Source: Neobacillus niacini (GTDB taxonomy: Bacteria > Bacillota > Bacilli > Bacillales > Cytobacillaceae). From it: a stretch of 64,000 nt of DNA. Below the pieces are notes generated by a model. That model had not been told where the DNA came from, did no database searches, and saw only the letters and a program-made list of their open reading frames with translations. The stretch is from assembly GCF_030817595.1 (NCBI RefSeq), contig NZ_JAUSZN010000001.1, positions 442,001 through 506,000 of the forward strand, given 5' to 3'. The position numbers and the translations under genes are program-made. How positions within the stretch are numbered: the first letter of the stretch is position 1; every line of letters starts with the position of its first letter. Positions 61,679-64,000 of the stretch are shown here, in pieces.

Positions 61679-63202
61679 ATGAAAAGCTCACTTCTTGATA
61701 AAATTTTAAAGAAAGAAGGTACCACTTTTCCTTCTAAAACCTATACATCCATGGTACTTGAACCTGCCTATAATGAGGCAAAGCAACAATTTATTGACTC
61801 TATGGTGGAAATTCATCATGCCCATTTAATCATGCTTGTAGAACAAGGGCTTGTTGGAAAAGAAGAAGCAGAAAAAATTGTGAAAGCAGTTTCCAACATA
61901 GATATCGATAATGTGAAAACAAGAAGCTACACCGGCGAATTTGAGGACTTATTTTTTGAAGTGGAACATTCATTAATCGAGGAGGCAGGTGATATTGCAG
62001 GAAATCTTCATATCGCTAGAAGCCGAAATGATATGGGGATTGCCATTTATCGCATGACATTACGAAAGAAATTATTAATATTAATAGAAAAGGCGTTAAC
62101 ACTTCGCGAAGGTCTTATTGAATTGACCGACGAGCATAAAGAAACCGTGATGATTGGATATACACATACCCAACAGGCGCAGCCAACCACATTGAGTCAT
62201 TACCTAAATGCAATGACCGACATACTTACACGTGATATCTATCGCTTTCAAGCAGCCTATAAAACGGTGAATCGCAGCAGTATGGGAGCTGCGGCATTAA
62301 CAACATCGGGATTTCGGATTAATCGTGAACGAATGAAGGATCTTCTTGGCTTCGAGGACCTGATTGATAATGCCTGGGATGCTGTTGCGGGTGCAGATTA
62401 TATAGCTGAGACCGCCACTGCCGTTCAGTTGTCCGCATTAAATCTAGGAAGATCGATGCAAGATTTCTTGATATGGGGCACCCAAGAGTATGGTGCATTT
62501 CTTCTTTCCGCACCATATGTGCAAATTAGTTCCATCATGCCGCAAAAAAGAAACCCTGTTTCAATCGAGCATATGAGGGCTCTTTTATCAAGTGTAGCAG
62601 GCGATTGCCAGACCGTTTTACTCATGGTTCATAATACGCCCTTTGGAGATATTGTTGATACAGAGGATGATATGCAGCCATATATATGGAAAGCGGTTGA
62701 AAGACTCGGAGGCATCTATGATTTATTAACATCTGTTTTACTCACGATGGAAGTGAATAAAGAAACCCTGCTGAAAAGAGCAAAGGAAAGCTTTGCGAAC
62801 GTCACTGAATTGGCAGATACCATTGTGCGAAAAGATGGACTATCCTTCCGTCAGGCTCACCATGTGGTAAGTTTAACCGTAAAGGAATTAATGAAAAATG
62901 GGAAGACTTCATTAGAATCATTAACTTTGGATGTTTTGAATCAGCAATCAATAAAGGTTGTAGGAAAGGAATCTGTTTTAACTGAAGAAGAATTAAAACG
63001 ATGCTTGAGTCCTGAATATTTTGTTCGAATCCGTGACCTGCAAGGCGGACCTAGCCCAAGCCGGATGGAAAAAACAATCAAGGTTCGAATACATGAACAG
63101 GAAGAATTAGAAAGCTGGTTGAAGGAAAAACAGGACCATTTGACCACATCGGCTTCTAAGGTTATGGAGATCATTACGAAATGGACTGGGGTCAATGAAT
63201 AA
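61679..63202 (+). CDS. argH: Argininosuccinate lyase-like enzyme
   Basis: 507-residue member of the fumarase/aspartase superfamily. ARSRNDM near residue 113, TQQAQPTTLSHYL, and the signature SSIMPQKRNPVSIEH with its catalytic-loop Ser near 285 identify an argininosuccinate lyase type. It is longer than usual ArgH (about 460) by a C-terminal extension and stands alone, away from argG. It may therefore be a second lyase with another substrate, such as an aspartate- or succinate-adduct. The start follows AGAGGGGATGG. Confidence 0.8.
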   Translation: MKSSLLDKILKKEGTTFPSKTYTSMVLEPAYNEAKQQFIDSMVEIHHAHLIMLVEQGLVGKEEAEKIVKAVSNIDIDNVKTRSYTGEFEDLFFEVEHSLIEEAGDIAGNLHIARSRNDMGIAIYRMTLRKKLLILIEKALTLREGLIELTDEHKETVMIGYTHTQQAQPTTLSHYLNAMTDILTRDIYRFQAAYKTVNRSSMGAAALTTSGFRINRERMKDLLGFEDLIDNAWDAVAGADYIAETATAVQLSALNLGRSMQDFLIWGTQEYGAFLLSAPYVQISSIMPQKRNPVSIEHMRALLSSVAGDCQTVLLMVHNTPFGDIVDTEDDMQPYIWKAVERLGGIYDLLTSVLLTMEVNKETLLKRAKESFANVTELADTIVRKDGLSFRQAHHVVSLTVKELMKNGKTSLESLTLDVLNQQSIKVVGKESVLTEEELKRCLSPEYFVRIRDLQGGPSPSRMEKTIKVRIHEQEELESWLKEKQDHLTTSASKVMEIITKWTGVNE

Positions 63203-63271
63203 GAACATAGTCAAAGTATCTACAGTCATAGTCAGGTTGTAAATCGGTGGATAAGATGTATAAAGAGTATG

Positions 63272-63315
63272 AAAACGAGTGTTTGGTGTTGAGAACCGTG
63301 AAACACTCGTTTTGA
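63272..63315. terminator. Bidirectional terminator between convergent genes
   Basis: AAAACGAGTGTTT and AAACACTCGTTTT form a perfect 13-base stem with a 16-base loop. Confidence 0.85.
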
Positions 63316-63370
63316 TTTATATCTTCGAAAAAGCAGCAATTTTATTATCCCTACACTTTTCCCATACTGT

Positions 63371-64000
63371 TTATTTTTCCCTTGTCATTTTTACCAGCGT
63401 AATAATATCTTGTGAAACGGTATCATATGGAACGGATTCCGATTTTAAATTGTTTTTAATCTTTTCAATTAGCACAACTGCTTCGGGATTTGTTACTGTA
63501 AGGGTTTGAACATTTCCATTAAAGACTTTGTTCATATAACTTTTTGCTTTGTCGAGGTTATCATCCACATCTTGGGTAGCTGTATTGTTCATATTAGCAG
63601 CATCTTTTTTGTTTTGGTCTTTTCTAGACATTCCATCGACACCATTGAGGACATGTTCCTGCATTGAATCGTATTGATTGGAAGTCACTTCAGGGGTTGC
63701 ACGTGCAAGGATGACTGTGTCATCTAAAACAAACACCTTAATCCCATTTATTCCTTCACCGCCCAATCTTGATTCAAGATGAGAAGAAATCCCGCCCTCA
63801 TTCAAACCTGAGCTCCCAATTAAGCTATATACATTTGTTCCCGCTCCATGAGAGGTTCCCCCATGTTCATCCGTAGTTTGTGTTTTTTCCCCGTTTTCAC
63901 TAGGTATAATTAAGCCATCATTCATATTTCTTGTATTAATACTTTTATCATAGACGCTTGTTTGATGTGCTCCGTGTGTGTCATCATGTTGACTTTCTTC
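63371..64000 (-). CDS. YhcN/YlaJ-family spore lipoprotein, 5' partial
   Basis: The C-terminal part of a sporulation lipoprotein of the YhcN/YlaJ family. The frame is open to the window edge, and the Met at 63925 is probably internal because the 25 codons before it read on as protein (HGAHQTSVYDKS...). Visible are GINGIKVFVLDDTVILA, ATPEVTSNQYDSMQEHVL, the Asn/Asp-rich linker and NVQTLTVTNPEAVVLIEKIK. The signal peptide and lipobox lie outside the window. Family members localise to the spore and affect germination. Confidence 0.85.
   Translation of the reverse strand, partial: EESQHDDTHGAHQTSVYDKSINTRNMNDGLIIPSENGEKTQTTDEHGGTSHGAGTNVYSLIGSSGLNEGGISSHLESRLGGEGINGIKVFVLDDTVILARATPEVTSNQYDSMQEHVLNGVDGMSRKDQNKKDAANMNNTATQDVDDNLDKAKSYMNKVFNGNVQTLTVTNPEAVVLIEKIKNNLKSESVPYDTVSQDIITLVKMTREK

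Overview
The window looks like chromosomal DNA of a spore-forming, low-GC Gram-positive bacterium of the Bacillaceae (Bacillus/Neobacillus-like). The supporting signs are AT-rich DNA, strong AGGAGG-type ribosome binding sites, many GTG/TTG starts, an S-box (SAM-I) riboswitch, PurR- and GlnR/TnrA-type boxes, a Spo0A paralogue and a YhcN/YlaJ-type spore lipoprotein. No rRNA, tRNA, insertion sequence, phage gene or CRISPR array was seen. All family assignments come from reading the translations; no database was searched.

Layout. 1-8.5 kb: a FUSC-family membrane protein (cut by the window edge), an SDR dehydrogenase, the glnK-amtB ammonium operon (flanked by two copies of one terminator-like repeat), a flavin reductase, a PrsW-like protease, a CBO0543-type membrane protein and a methionine-synthase-like enzyme under a SAM riboswitch. 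8.9-11.4 kb: purT with a PurBox pair, then an OFA-type transporter. 11.6-26.3 kb: a run of 16 recognisable co-directional genes for uptake (TRAP transporter) and CoA-dependent breakdown of an organic acid, headed by a TetR regulator. 26.4-30.5 kb: a LuxR-type regulator, a Baeyer-Villiger-type monooxygenase, an EthD-like protein and an esterase, which together look like a ketone-to-ester-to-alcohol-plus-acid module. 30.6-32.4 kb: a DsbA/FrnE-like oxidoreductase whose first active-site cysteine codon is TGA (probable selenoprotein), and the Spo0A paralogue. 32.7-48.7 kb: mostly single genes, including a GH4 phosphoglucosidase with its RpiR regulator, DUF192, a thiamine-binding protein, LspA, a cupredoxin, an MBL hydrolase, a DUF1906 protein, ArsR plus VOC, a frameshifted DinB gene, AraC, a His-less HPr-like protein and an aldo/keto reductase. 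49.1-58.6 kb: a YesMN-type two-component system with a sugar-type ABC importer lacking its own ATPase, a TIM-barrel protein, an FAD oxidoreductase and a DUF4127 protein. 58.9-64 kb: a methyltransferase, an NTF2-like protein, a HIT protein, a second CBO0543-type protein, an argininosuccinate-lyase-like enzyme and the partial spore lipoprotein.

Most notable. (1) The DsbA/FrnE-like gene at 30660-31358 starts behind an excellent ribosome binding site, has TGA exactly at the first Cys of the CxxC motif, and is followed by a hairpin with bacterial SECIS geometry. (2) The large acyl-CoA operon encodes, as separate proteins, both halves of ACAD10/ACAD11: an aminoglycoside-phosphotransferase-like kinase and an ACAD11-like dehydrogenase. 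Together with a CoA ligase, hydratases, a 3-hydroxyacyl-CoA dehydrogenase and a TRAP importer, this suggests a Gram-positive route for 4-hydroxy acids, with an unexpected ComB-family phosphatase in the same operon. (3) The ABC/TIM-barrel/FAD-oxidoreductase/DUF4127 locus has no pathway I recognise.
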